From positions 5,117,001 to 5,181,000 of the forward strand of contig CM032127.1 in assembly GCA_018894105.1 (NCBI GenBank): a DNA stretch of 64,000 nt. The letters run 5' to 3'. The notes under the pieces were generated by a model that did no database searches, was not told the DNA's origin, and was given only the letters and a program-made list of their open reading frames with translations. Origin of the DNA: Jacaranda mimosifolia (lineage: Eukaryota; Streptophyta; Magnoliopsida; Lamiales; Bignoniaceae). A program made the translations under genes and the position numbers. This document shows positions 22,633 through 33,726 of the stretch, one piece after another (position 1 is the first letter of the stretch; every line of letters starts with the position of its first letter).

Positions 22633-24827
22633 TGTTGGAATAGTGCCCAGCAAGCCAATTAGATTGGCCTTGTAAACTATTTCATTGTAAGATAATCTTG
22701 ATTGAATGATATTCATCATATGGCCATCTTCATCATATGCTTTTCATTTACTTCATTGGCATTTGGATGAAGCCCTTAGATCACACAAGACTATAGGACT
22801 TGGTTTGGTGACCATGGAATAAGTCTCACACGATCGTGATCTTAAACCTTCCAAGTCATAGGATCTTACGAGAACAAGGGCATCTAAGATCCGGATGGAC
22901 TTGCACTAACGATGCATAATCCAAGAGTTGGATATTGTTCCATTCCATGAGCAACTGTATGAGATAATGGTGTATGTTAGTGGGTGCTTGTTAGGGAATA
23001 AGGCACTAAAGACCCGCCCGAAGAATCCATTCGATAGCCCAAGTGGCAAGTTCTCCTGCTTACGCTAGTGCATATTATTAGTCCTTTGACCTGAGGATCC
23101 ATGGTAACCTTGTGTCTGGTCCTCATGCTTTGACTCTTCCTTGATCACTTAGCGGGTCTTCCGGGTTGAGATTGGGTATGAGCTACTTGGCATAGAGGTT
23201 TGTCAGATCCAAGATGGAATCCGACTCCTCGTCTTTGTGAAGGGCGAGTGCATCTCCTATGTGTTCTGAAATGATCGATTCCAAGAAATCATTGCGTAAG
23301 GTGATGTGATAATTTGGAAAGGCGTTTCCAAAGATGAGGTCACAAAGGGAATTGAACATTAAGAATAGAAACATAGTATCGAGGCTATTAGGGAGCCGAC
23401 TAATATCTTGCCCTAGGCCTCTTTCGGGAGATAGGAGACGGAAGGACCGTATTTGCATGGTACGCGTAATGCTAGAATGGTTCTTCAAGAGCATTCATTT
23501 CAGCCAATTAGTTAGGCTCCATGGGCTTGAGGTTGGACATCGACCATGGAGATTGGGTACTCTTCAATTAATGAGATTAATTGAATCGAGTCACTTAGTT
23601 TAAAGGAGTTTAAACTAATGTGAATATTTGATATTCCAAAAGTTACAAGGAGTTGTGAGCCCATGTCCAATGAATGGTAGAACCTAATGGGTCACACACA
23701 AAATCCAATGACATGGTCAATTGAAGGAAGTAGAGTTTTCTAAAAGTTAGAAATTCATAATCGTTATGGAGGAGGCAAAATTGTTGTCATTTTGACTTGA
23801 TCAATTTAAATGTTAAATTGGTCAAATTAATTTAAGATTTAAATTAAGATCAATTAATTAAGGTTTAATTAATTGATGTCACATGACTATCAATTGGTCA
23901 AAATTAATTTAAGGGTTAAATTAACTTTGACTAGCTTAAATAGTTAAGCATTTTTGACTTAAGAGTTAAGTCAAATTATTATTGGTTAAATTTAATTGAG
24001 TTGGACGATTATTTTTGGGAGAATAATTAAGTGAATGGTTCATTTAATGTGAATTGGAATTTAATTGCAAGACATTTCATAAGATGAAATTTGTGCTTCA
24101 ATTAATATTCTTATTCACTAATTACTAGTTAGTGGCCACCTTGGCAAGGACACTTGGCATCATCTCCTTGGGGATGTTCATGAACCACTCCTATATATAG
24201 ATATAGGAGTGTGGCCGGCCAAGTGTGAGAGAGAGAGAGCAAGTGTGTGCATGACTAGTGTGATTTCTCCCCATATTTTGTGTACTGGGAATCTAATTTG
24301 TTAACATCCCATTATTCTCTCCAACTTCCTCCTCCTCCTCCTCCTTCCCAGCCTTCCTACCCTTATTCTCTGCAGATATTCCAGCCATTCTATAGAGAAT
24401 AGACCATAGATTTGGTGTGTGGACTTTTACATTAGAGGCAATCTAATTTGGTTGCTCTTGCTCTTGACTGGAGTAGTTTTCTGGCAGCCGGTTTTTGCTA
24501 GTTCTGGGAGGACCTCTGGTGTTCTGATTGGGTTGAATTTTGGACTGAAGAATCTTCAAAGGGTTGAGGAGTTCCTGTAAAAATTTCAGTAAAAACGGAG
24601 GAGTCCATCCAAGGAAAAATTGGTGGTGATCCTGCTGCGCCGGTGAAGCGACAGTTTGATGGTTTTCAAAAGTTTTCTCTTGCTCTTCGATTTTCTGTCA
24701 TCACCTAGGTATTTTTCCCTTTCTAAATCTGAATTCCATGCATGTCTTGATCTTGAGGGTGTTGTGTGGGCTAGTTTATTCAGTTTTATGTTAAAATATT
24801 TGGATCCTAGTGCCACACATACCTTCA
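22633..24827 (+). repeat. 3' LTR of copia element (2,195 bp)
   Basis: It starts TGTTGGAATAG after the polypurine tract and ends ACCTTCA at 24827, before the AATCA target duplication. It is unusually long for copia and retains the last 230 bp that the 5' LTR lost. It differs from the 5' copy by scattered substitutions and small indels (for example an AAAGTGTTTAATTT-region deletion near 23990 and extra CCT units near 24330). Confidence 0.92.
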
Positions 24828-25020
24828 AATCACGGGATATATTTTGTGACGGTTTGTCTCAACCGCCACAAAATATTAATTTGTAACCTTTCCTGAATGA
24901 ATAACTTCGCGATAATTTTTCTAAACTACTGGAATTAATAATATTGTTACTTTTGCTTATTAGATTGCCCTTTGTTTTTTACTTTAAAGGGTTTTGTTCA
25001 CAATTTTTTAATATATACAT
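24828..25020 (+). mobile_element. CACTA terminal region, copy B, continuation
   Basis: TTTTGTGACGGTTTGTCTCAACCGCC continues the CACTA end interrupted at 17970 and matches 17372-17400. The ATTAGATTGCCCTTTGTTTT block at about 24958 matches 17586. No transposase sequence follows. Confidence 0.7.
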
Positions 25021-25680
25021 ATATATGTAATGCTAATTATTTTTTATAAATATTTTTTCTTATAAATTTCTAAAATAAAGTAATTTATATTATAAGCTCT
25101 TCTACAAAATGTAAAGTGGTATTCACTTATTTTAAAATTTGAATATACTCTTGTAATAATTTAGACAGTATGAATTTTAAGTTTTTATTTTATTCATACA
25201 TTGCAAGGTTTACTTTAAAAGATAAAATTTGATATTTTTATAAGCTTAAAAAATTCTTATAATGTCTTTTCATTAAAAACTTAGCTAAACACCCACTTAG
25301 TTTATATTTTTACTCGTCTGTTAATATTATATAATTTGATTAATGAAATAAATTATTATAGTGTTTTCTTTACCCAAAACTCACAATACAAAAATATTTC
25401 GCCTTTACCTAACAATTTACATATAAATGTAATAAAATTTCTTTGCTTCATGAAGTTATGTTATATAATTATCCCACACTTTTTGTTTATTTCTTTTAGT
25501 TCACTATTTGATACTTTTATTTTATTTATTCAAATGACAATTACTATTTTTTTTCAAAGTAAAATAATGTTTGCTTGATAACATGTGAAATTGCTCGAGA
25601 TCTCTATATGAAAGAGATGAATAAGTAATTGAGCAAATGGAAATATTAACTTTTGGACGATGCAGCTAAGATGGTTAAAT
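25021..25680. other. A+T-rich non-coding sequence
   Basis: No gene or element boundary recognised. The 80-codon frame at 25336-25578 is Phe/Ile-rich low-complexity sequence without recognisable similarity. Confidence 0.35.
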
Positions 25681-26110
25681 GCTTGCTTGAGGGTGAACAT
25701 GGCGCGGGATCGAGCCTTGCTGCTAGCAATTTGGGGGAATTAGCTTGCTGGTGGGCCGGTGGCGGACTGGGCCTGCTGTTAGCTTGAGTGTGGGCCGGCC
25801 CTGTGGGCACAGGGCCTGAACGCCGCAGGGCCTAGTGAGTTGGTGCTGGCAAGCGGGCCTGGTGGGCCGGTGGGAGCTGGGCCTGAGCACAGTAGGTCCT
25901 GGTGGGCTGGTGTTGGCGGGCAGGTCCTGAGCGCAACAAGGTTGCTTGCGAGCAGCTGGGCCATGGTGCGCTCTTGTTGGTGGGCCGATGGGTGATGGCA
26001 TGGGTCGAGCCCAGAGTTGATCGGCCCAGCAGACGAAGGCCCAATGTCAAATGGCCCATCCATATGCATGGCGGTCCCTATGCAGCAGCCCAAGCAGGAG
26101 CCTACGCACA
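25680..26110. repeat. GC-rich interior of a CACTA-type element
   Basis: A sharply bounded GC-rich segment made of variations on TGGTGGGCCGGTG, GGGCCTGAGC and GGCCCAGC, with several overlapping open frames on both strands. The multiple frames and repetitive composition show this is composition and not a gene. It lies directly inside the CACTA right end at 26580. Confidence 0.55.
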
Positions 26111-26580
26111 CACATTTCGTAACAAAACTTTTAGTTATTTATTTCATTAGTAACGAAATGCTTATTTTTGAATTAAAATTTTAATTAACTGTTTGTAACC
26201 AAATATTTTGTTACATAAACAATTAGTAACTATACTTAATTAAATAAATAATATCATTATATTATGCATTGGTAACGAAAAAATAAAATGCAACAAAATT
26301 GCCAATGTTTTGGTAACTAAATATTTCGTTAAGTTATAAAAATCTATTGTATCTACTACACTTTTTTGTTACTAATATCATATTTTGGTAACGATACATT
26401 TCGTTTCCATAAGTCCATCATTCGTAAAGAACCATAAATTTCGTTACTAAAACCTTTTGCAACGGGCTTTAGGGCACTAAACTTAAGTAACGAAAAATTT
26501 GTTACCAATATTTTGGGTAACGAATTTCAGCTTTATGGTAACGAAATTATTCGTTACTAAAAGTGTAATTTGTTGTAGTG
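26111..26580 (-). mobile_element. CACTA/EnSpm right terminus with TAACGAAA subterminal repeats
   Basis: It ends AATTTGTTGTAGTG at 26580, the complement of CACTACAACAAATT. The preceding 450 bp hold many copies of GTAACGAAA/TTTCGTTAC in both orientations (near 26118, 26149, 26270, 26324, 26390, 26443, 26486, 26517, 26539, 26551), the subterminal array expected for transposase binding. The left terminus was not found, so the element is truncated or its left end has diverged. Confidence 0.7.
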
Positions 26581-27566
26581 AATACTTACAACAAGTAATT
26601 TTACATGATTGCTAGAAAAGTACTCATAGCAATCAAATGGATAAATTCGATTTGATATATAAGTACCTACTATCATTTTAAAATTAATAAAGTATTAAAT
26701 ATGAATATACTTTAAGGAATAAATCTTTTGAAACATAAAAAGATATATTTGTTTTAAATTTTTAACCATATGCATACCCTAATCATTATTTTCAAATGAA
26801 TATTTAAATACAATCTCATTTTCATTTCAAAATTATAACTACTATTTAAAATGATTGCATGGTGAAGTTGTCTGCTTAAGTTACATGTGGTCAAATGTCA
26901 ATCTACTGCTCATTTTATTAAGGACATCAATAACTTGAGATGACTTCCATAATTCTTTTTCTCAAATAGAGATGTCACTTAATGTTTAGCTATTCTATCA
27001 ATTTGATTAATTCTATTAAGACATGTATGTTAAAGAAATTTTGTTTCAGTTTGTTATTGTCATATATTATATTTTATGAATATATGCAGCCCAAATAATA
27101 CTTATTTAAGAAAATATCTAATTTACATAATTGATGATATCAAAAGAAAAAATTTATAAATGCAAAACAATTTATAAGTTATTCTGCCTTATTTGATCAG
27201 CTCAACGTGGAATAAAATATGGAGTATGGCGGAGTATGGCAATGTGGTAATGTAGGAGAGCAAGTTCGTAATTAGAAGTGTCTAATAATTCAAACCAATA
27301 ATGAATAATCCACCCAAAAGAATATCTTCTGGCTCTCTCCCTGCCACAATTTCAATAACCTATAAATTTCAGAAATCCCCAAAATAATTGAATTGAAAAA
27401 TAAACCCTAATCAACATTTCCCTCTTCTCTCTCATGCTCTCTAGAATCCATCTCCCCCAATTTCACATATCCCTTACCAATCAATCGCCCATATATATAC
27501 AAACAAATACGTATCCCTACCTCTAAAATCAATAGAGAAGGCCAACAAAAATTCACAGCTAAAAGC
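26581..27566. other. Upstream region of the BPM-like gene
   Basis: A+T-rich DNA without coding similarity. Nearer the gene (27300-27566) the sequence becomes pyrimidine-rich (CCCTCTTCTCTCTCATGCTCTC), as in plant 5' untranslated leaders, with a TATA-like CATATATATACAAAC near 27490. I cannot mark a start site. Confidence 0.35.
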
Positions 27567-27961
27567 ATGTCAGAAATGCCAAAAAAGACGCCCAACCATA
27601 ACCCGTTAATGTCCCCAATGAGCTCCTGCTCCATGACAGAGATGATAAACGGGTTGTATCACTTTGTGATCCAGGGGTACTCTCTGGCCAAAGGCATGGG
27701 CATTGGCAAACATATAGCTAGTGACGATTTCACGGTGGAAAGGTATAAATGGGCAATTTACTTTTACCCCGATGGTAGAAACCTAGAGGACAACTCCACC
27801 TATGTTTCCATATTCATTGCATTGGTGAGTGAGGGTACGAATGTGTGGGCATTGTTTGAGTGGACTCTTGTAGACCAGAGTGGGAAGGGGAAGCATAAAG
27901 TGCATAGCTATTTTGATAGGTCACTTGAGAGCGAGCCATATATGCTGAAATAATGTGGCAG
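27567..27961 (+). pseudogene. BPM: BPM-type MATH-domain protein, first exon (broken)
   Basis: The 128-residue frame from ATG 27567 is a MATH domain very close to plant BPM (BTB/POZ-MATH) proteins, which are CUL3 ubiquitin-ligase adaptors. Visible blocks: [75 protein letters not shown]. The family continues YTLKYRGSMWGYKRFF. Here PYMLK is followed by TAA (27951-27953) where Tyr is expected, then Cys-Gly-Ser. The Gly-Ser codons are split by the solo LTR at 27962. Met-Trp continues at 30986. W substitutions replace expected Arg and Leu in VWALFEWTL. No BTB domain was found downstream, so the gene is dead or the locus held only exon 1. Confidence 0.85.
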
Positions 27962-30900
27962 TGTGACACCCCACTCCGGGTAACCCAAAGCTGAGATATC
28001 AACACATTTCAAACTTAAATTCTAAACCTGTAACACAAACAATAGGCCCAAAAATTTCTTTTCAATTCTAAGTCATATAAAGAAACGACAATTTCAAAAG
28101 CAGCGGAAATAAATATCGACTAAAATAACACTACCAACCATTAACATTCATCCCAAGGTTCAAATCTTAGGTGTTTAGCAAAATTATGTACACCAGCTCA
28201 AGGTGGCCCTGTCAACTCTAACATATCTCAACATCTCTATGTTACCACCGATCAATCTAGTGATCCATATACAAAAGAAAGACACCACACTATTATAAAA
28301 GAAACATTCCTTTGCTTTAAGTTAGAATTTTCCATTCTTAGGCCACTCTGTCTGCAAAAGTAATGAAAATAGGGGGTAAGTCCAATGGACTTAGTAAGGG
28401 GTAGAATATCAAACGATAATAGAACCTATCAAGGGAAGAAAATCTCAACAGATCTAAAACCAATAGCAATACAAGTACAATCACAATTTAACAAGAACAA
28501 ATGTAGCAAACTGGAAACTCTCCTGCCTTATTGCTCCAAGAACAGTTCACAAGTAAGCAAAAAATGAGTACAAGCAAGCAAACTCTTACAAAATATGCAT
28601 TCCAACAAAACGAGTTAAGACATGCATATCAGATCACCTTATACCAATCAAACAAGTACTTCCATAGCGTGACAGCTTGGCATACAATTAGTGTGCCCAT
28701 ACGGATTGTATGGCGCACTGTCCATACATATTGTGTGGCACATAGCAGATACCTAAGCAGACTACTTAGCATATTGCGGATACCTATGCGGATTGCATAG
28801 TATATCCTAGACACCCAGGCGGACTGCAAGGTATGTCCCAAGTATCCCAGCATTCCACATAGGATTGGCCCTCGGCCCAAGTACTATCTCCAAGCAAGTA
28901 CAACAAGTATCAATTAAGTACAACAAGTACGAATCAAGCAATTAAAGTTGCTGACGAGGCAATATGTGTACAACAAGCAAGTACATACAAGCCAACTAGC
29001 TAGATATCAGGATACAACAAACGAGTATGCCAGCGAGGCATCTGATAACGATTCAAAACAGGAACAAGCAAGTATGATCAAGATAAGTACCAGACATGAC
29101 AAACAGGAGTTCTGGGCACCAGAACGAACAATGATGAGTGAAACATGTACTAACTCTCACAGGGGTATACAAGTCAATAACAGGTAACGAATAAGTACCG
29201 ATCAATTCAGATTTCATTAAACGAGCAAGTACGAGTCAAGCAATTTACGAACAAGTACAATCAAGCAAATTAACCCTCATAGGGGTTATGCCACAAGAAC
29301 AGATAGATATATCAAGGCCACATTGGTAGACCCGCATAGGGGTTTTCAATAAGTAATGAGAAGCTTATACAAAGCAATAACCCAAAGTAGGAGACCCTCA
29401 CCTCCGTAATCCCAGATGATACAAGTCCTGCAGATTGTCTATTAGTCCTCGTGACCCACTTCTTTGTCACCTAACCATAATGATATATTTAGTCAGAACC
29501 ACTTTAAATTCCTAATACATATTTATCATACTTGTTCTTAACTCCAAAATTTACCATTTATCCCATTAACATGATAACTTGAAATGACAAATTGATAAAA
29601 TTCCAAAAATGGCTATAAAACTAGTCTTGCCACAATAATCTCAATTCTCATATTGTTTTCTTATCAATATAGTCAAGTCCTTAATCACATGATCTTCATA
29701 ATGTCACTTTAAATCACCAAATTGTTTAATATCTCATGCATATTCCCAATAATTTCCAATTTAGGCCCTCAATCCACAATTTCAAGTTCAATTTCTTGTC
29801 AAATTCATAAATTCCAAATTTGGCATATAAATGGTACAACATATCCGAGTCCACAACATAACATATTCCATCCATGCATGATCCAAGAACTTAAATTTAT
29901 AGAACCCATGCTCTCATTCTTGCAATACTGCCCACTAAAAGAAATACAACATATCATATATATATGTATGTATGTGTGTATCCAATTTTTCTAACAATTT
30001 ATCCACAAAATACCAAGTCGAGGCCTCGAATTCAGTGACCAAGGCTACCGTTATGATCACCATGCCGAGGAGAAGATTTTGCCTCAGCTCCGCCGCCGGA
30101 GTTATCCAATGACCTCACCAAAATGCTCTCCTTGAGCTCCTGATTCCAATGGCGCATTCAGTTTCAAGTTCCGCGGTCTGGATCACCCTCAACAGAGCTC
30201 AACAGCCTCCAACTGGGTCTGTCGCCACCGTGCTCTGACCGCCGTTTCTCATCGCTGCCGCCACTCCAAACTCACATGCAACACTGTACTAAGCTTCTCT
30301 GCACCAAGGACTACCCAGACCACCCCCCAGAAGTCAAGATCATTGCTAGAAAATGCCAACCAACTTGCCCACCGTGAAAAAGTGTCTCGGGCTCTCACTC
30401 TCGCGGTGGCTTGCCGGGTTTTCAGCTGTACATGTGTGAATAAATATGGCCAAAGGGTGAGGGTGGGTTGTTTGGATGGTTCAGTTTGGTGAATGGTGGT
30501 CATCGGTGAGAAGTTCACCGAGGGATGGTGTATGCGGTGGAGGAGAATGAGAAAAAGGAAGAATAGCAAGAAAAGAAGAAGAAAAAGGAAAGAATGAAGA
30601 TTCAATGTTTTGCCAGATTTTTTTTGAAAAAATTTGAACTTTCCCAATTTGAAATTTAGTCCCTGAGGTTTTAATCAGCCTCCATTAAGCCCTTAGGCGA
30701 AAAAATAAAAAAATAAAAATGGAAATACACTTCTAACCTGGTTGACAAAGGCCCTTCCATGCAAACCCCAACATTATCCTAAGTTGTGCAATTACGTCCT
30801 TTAAAATTACAAATTGGCCCCAGAAAATTTAATTAACATGAAATCAAATTTATTAGTAATATATATTGATCACAAAATTTCTAAAATACTAAATAATCAT

Positions 30901-30980
30901 GGAAATTCATAAAGTAAATTAAAATGAAAATAATTTGATAATTAAGCTATCATAATTCAAGAAAATTTTGGGGTGTTACA
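27962..30980 (-). mobile_element. Solo gypsy-type LTR, 3,019 bp, TSD GGCAG
   Basis: The plus strand begins TGTGACACCCC and ends GGGGTGTTACA, flanked by GGCAG at 27957-27961 and 30981-30985. Compared with the LTR at 61663 (TGTAACACCCC start) it lies on the minus strand. No gag-pol is present, so it is a recombination-derived solo LTR. Inside are a tandem patch at about 28660-28860 (GCGGATTGCATAG-like units), an ACAAGTAC-rich stretch at 28880-29270, and GC-richer sequence at 30000-30500. The 132-codon antisense frame at 30249-30647 is not recognised as a gene. Confidence 0.93.
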
Positions 30981-30985
30981 GGCAG

Positions 30986-30991
30986 CATGTG
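30986..30991 (+). pseudogene. BPM: BPM-like exon 1, residue beyond the LTR
   Basis: After the second GGCAG (30981-30985), CATGTG continues the coding sequence (Ser-Met-Trp). It runs directly into GCAAGTTCC, which resembles a GC-type splice donor (GCAAGT) or a mutated GTAAGT. I infer that exon 1 ended here. No exon matching GYKRFF was found downstream. Confidence 0.5.
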
Positions 30992-33218
30992 GCAAGTTCC
31001 TTTTTTTTTTTCCTTGCATATGTTTTCTTTTCTTCTTTTAAATTTTCTGAGATATGGTTTGATGACAAATATGTCTGGGCTATGTTATTTGAGATTGATG
31101 TGTGAGTGATTTTCTTGTGATTGGTTAAGGTGATTCTTTTTGGGCTCATACAGAAATCAGATGTTTCTTTTCTGTAAATTTCATGTATGTGCCATACTAA
31201 TTTCAAAAGCATCGAAGGTATACCTCTTGATTATGTGGGTATAATCTACAGTTGTTTTGATGAATAGGACTATCATGGTATGATTTCGTGTGAAGTTCGG
31301 TTTTATTTTATTAGGAATTTAGGATAAATTGTTGAACATAAAGTATCTTTACTAGCTTCATATTCTCATGTGGTTTTTCTTGTCTCTTGATGTTGAGGCA
31401 GCTTTTAGAAACTACTATTAGGCTTCTAAGTTTGTTTCATGTTGATGACATGAGAGGAAATATAGGATTCTGTTATGGAGCTAAATCTCTATCTTGCATG
31501 AATTGCTTATTTTTTCAACTGTAGTAGCTTGGATTTGGTGGTATTTGATTTAAGTAACTAATGGAGAACATGCATTTTTCGAACTTCAAGGTCTAATGTT
31601 CGTTAGTAGTATACTTTGCTTTTCTTTTGAAGGTTACAAGGGATGCATGTCATCTTTAAATTACTTTTATGCCTATTTTTTACACTTGTTTATTTGGAAG
31701 TGGATTTTGTTTTATCATTTTATGGTTTAAATGGCAATTCTCAAGGACAAAAAACATAGCAAGTAGAAGGAGAAGTATAATATTAGCCCCACCAAAGTGG
31801 TCATGAAAGATATTTTATCCAAAGATTGTTGATTAAAGATGTTTGAGAATAATATAATCAGTTAGATATAGCAATGTCATCTTCTAAAATGTCATGGGCA
31901 CATCTCTCTCTCTTCCAATAACCAACTTACTTAACTTAAATACTGTACCATGCAGAATACTTGTCAATTGGGTGGTGCTTCCATGTTTCCATCTATTATT
32001 GACCTATATTTTCCATCTTGAACATGGCAAGAATATGTGTAATGGCAAATAAAACGAAAATTTGCACACAATTTGGATAGAAATGTTGTTTTCTTGACAC
32101 CAACCTTTATAAATTACATTTACAATATTGTAGGCAAGAAGTAAGGAAGTTGGTGCATCTCTTGCTCTTATAGACATGTTGACTAGCTCATGCATTGCAA
32201 ATCTCTTTAGGAATATCTGGATATCAATTCGTTACTTGATTAGGTTTATTAACTCATGGATACTGGGGGATTTGTGTGGAGAAAGAGAAAGGAATAGTTG
32301 AATGGATGGGTTTGTTTAAGTGATATTGAGGGTGTTGTACTTTGAACTGAGAGTGTGTTTAAATGCATCTCTTTTAACGTTTGAGAGAAATAACCCCCCC
32401 CTTCTCAAAAAAAAAAAAGAAAAGAAAAACAGTTGCAATGGGAAATTTTTGCCAAAAGTTAACGAGACGATAAAACTTGGATGAATATTCCATGAATTCT
32501 TTCTTAGGCTTAAGCTGGGTTCTTACTATATAAGAGCTTGGAATTTGAGTTGCAGGAACTTAAGCCGAATTAGAGTGTTGAGAATTTCTATTCCAAACAG
32601 TAGCCAATTCTTGTATCCTTTCCCAAGCAAAGTTCTATGAGCTCATAAACTTGTTTAAGCACATTCTAGCACATAAAAGCTGTAGCAAAATTGCTATGAA
32701 ATTGCAGCAAACTCCCTTCAACAGTATCATTCGAAGCAAATTCCAGCAAAATAGCCAAAAAGTCTACTGTTTCAGATCCCAACGGTCTATGCATTTAACT
32801 CCCACCAAAATCTGAGATGTTGCGGTGTTTAGAGTGTTTGATTGAACCTCTAAGTCATGTATCACAATCTGCTGGAATGGAAACAACAACAAAATGACCA
32901 AGATAGTAACTGAGCTAAGAAAATAACTTGAACCATTTTCTCAAATTTAAAACACAACAGTAGAACCTGTTGAAGGACCAAGTATTGTTTCCAACCTGTA
33001 GAAATTCCTAGAAGTAACTTTTACAATAGAAAAAAATGAAAAGTTAACCTTCTAGATTTGACCTTTTTCTTTTGCTATCGGAAAAAGAATAAAAGTAACT
33101 ATGCTATACATATTAGTTAATTACTTATATCAATCAATAATCAAATTTAACTGTCTATAATTAAATAACAACTAACTATATTGTTCTAATGCATTGTTTG
33201 TTTTTTCAGTAGTTATAA
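30992..33218. other. Non-coding sequence, possibly old BPM intron
   Basis: T-rich, intron-like sequence without recognisable exons. It includes a poly-pyrimidine/poly-A junction at 32394-32430. I searched by eye for the remaining MATH and BTB motifs and did not find them. Between 32530 and 33010 the text resembles untranslated transposon sequence, but I cannot assign it. Confidence 0.35.
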
Positions 33219-33366
33219 ATGGATAAGAGTTGGGGCAAACTGCAGGACTTTATTTCAAAGGATTATGTTAATGGAATTAAAAGTTCAATGAAATTTGCTG
33301 TAGAGAACATTGGTGGAAGAACTAATATGCCTGAACATATATTATATCATGTTTATGATTTCAGTC
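33219..33366 (+). pseudogene. CACTA transposase-associated domain fragment
   Basis: MDKSWGKLQDFISKDYVNG and IKSSMKFAVEN match the start of the plant CACTA transposase-associated domain (MDKSW...Y.NGV..F..FA). The Cys-rich centre (CPC..C) is missing. The frame resumes as EHILYHVYDF, reminiscent of the EHL..YGF end of the domain, so an internal deletion is likely. A TTTTTTCAG acceptor-like sequence lies just upstream. It lies next to the histidinol dehydrogenase fragment and upstream of a CACTA right end at 35724. Confidence 0.45.
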
Positions 33367-33396
33367 TACTTCATTTATACTTGTTTTCCACATTAG

Positions 33397-33726
33397 CTTG
33401 CCCATATTGCTGGATGTTATACTATTAAACTTACAACTCCTCCAGATCAAGACGGCAGCATTTGTAAGGTAGATGTTCTCATCTTGACGTAATACAAATT
33501 TGATTTTTATGGCTCACCTGCCATTGGTTGTTGTAGGAGGTTCTTTATTATGCTAAGAAAGCAAGCATTACTCATATTCTTAAAGCTAGAGGTGCTCATG
33601 TCATAATATTCTATATTCTCAATAAATATTCTATATATTACGACACTCGTTACGATGGTACTAAACTTGAGAATATTTGTTCAATCAACTTCAACTGTGG
33701 CATGGGAAACCGAATCTTGCCCTAAG
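33397..33726 (+). pseudogene. HDH: Histidinol dehydrogenase fragment (three partial exons)
   Basis: Exon a (33397-33468) reads LAHIAGCYTIKLTTPPDQ, DGSICK and ends AAG|GTAGAT. Exon b (33537-33605, after TTGTAG) reads EVLYYAKKASITHILKARGA. A third piece (33697-33726) reads VAWETESCPK before GTATC. Plant histidinol dehydrogenase, the plastid enzyme of the last two steps of histidine synthesis, has the same order: IAGC...ATPP..[34 protein letters not shown].SCPK. Ninety-one extra bases separate the second and third pieces and break the frame. AGGAQA has become ARGAHV. The N-terminal part, the remaining exons and the catalytic C-terminal half are absent, so this is a captured or relict fragment. 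Confidence 0.8.

Larger units (their letters stand above)
17970..24827 (+). mobile_element. Ty1/copia LTR retrotransposon with internal deletion (6.86 kb)
   Basis: Both LTRs begin TGTTGGAATAGTGCCCAGCAAG. The element is bordered by AATCG (17965-17969) and AATCA (24828-24832), a 5-bp target duplication with one change. Domain order integrase, reverse transcriptase, RNase H identifies copia. The end of the 5' LTR, the primer-binding site, gag and protease are missing: the LTR sequence stops near 19946 and joins the pre-integrase domain. A purine-rich tract (CAACTGGGAAAT) precedes the 3' LTR. The element cannot transpose by itself because of these deletions and several stops. Confidence 0.93.

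Noticed and set aside
25723..26150. Several overlapping frames in GC-rich DNA
   Set aside because: Four frames on both strands over one GC-rich repetitive block, as expected from lack of stop codons and not from coding.
30249..30647. 132-codon minus-strand frame
   Set aside because: Lies wholly in the solo LTR and has no recognisable domain. The hydrophobic run comes from an AGAAGAA-rich tract.
33219..33428. MDKSWGKLQDF... considered as the N-terminus of histidinol dehydrogenase
   Set aside because: Does not match that enzyme's N-terminal motifs but does resemble the CACTA transposase-associated domain. The HDH match begins only after the acceptor at 33396.
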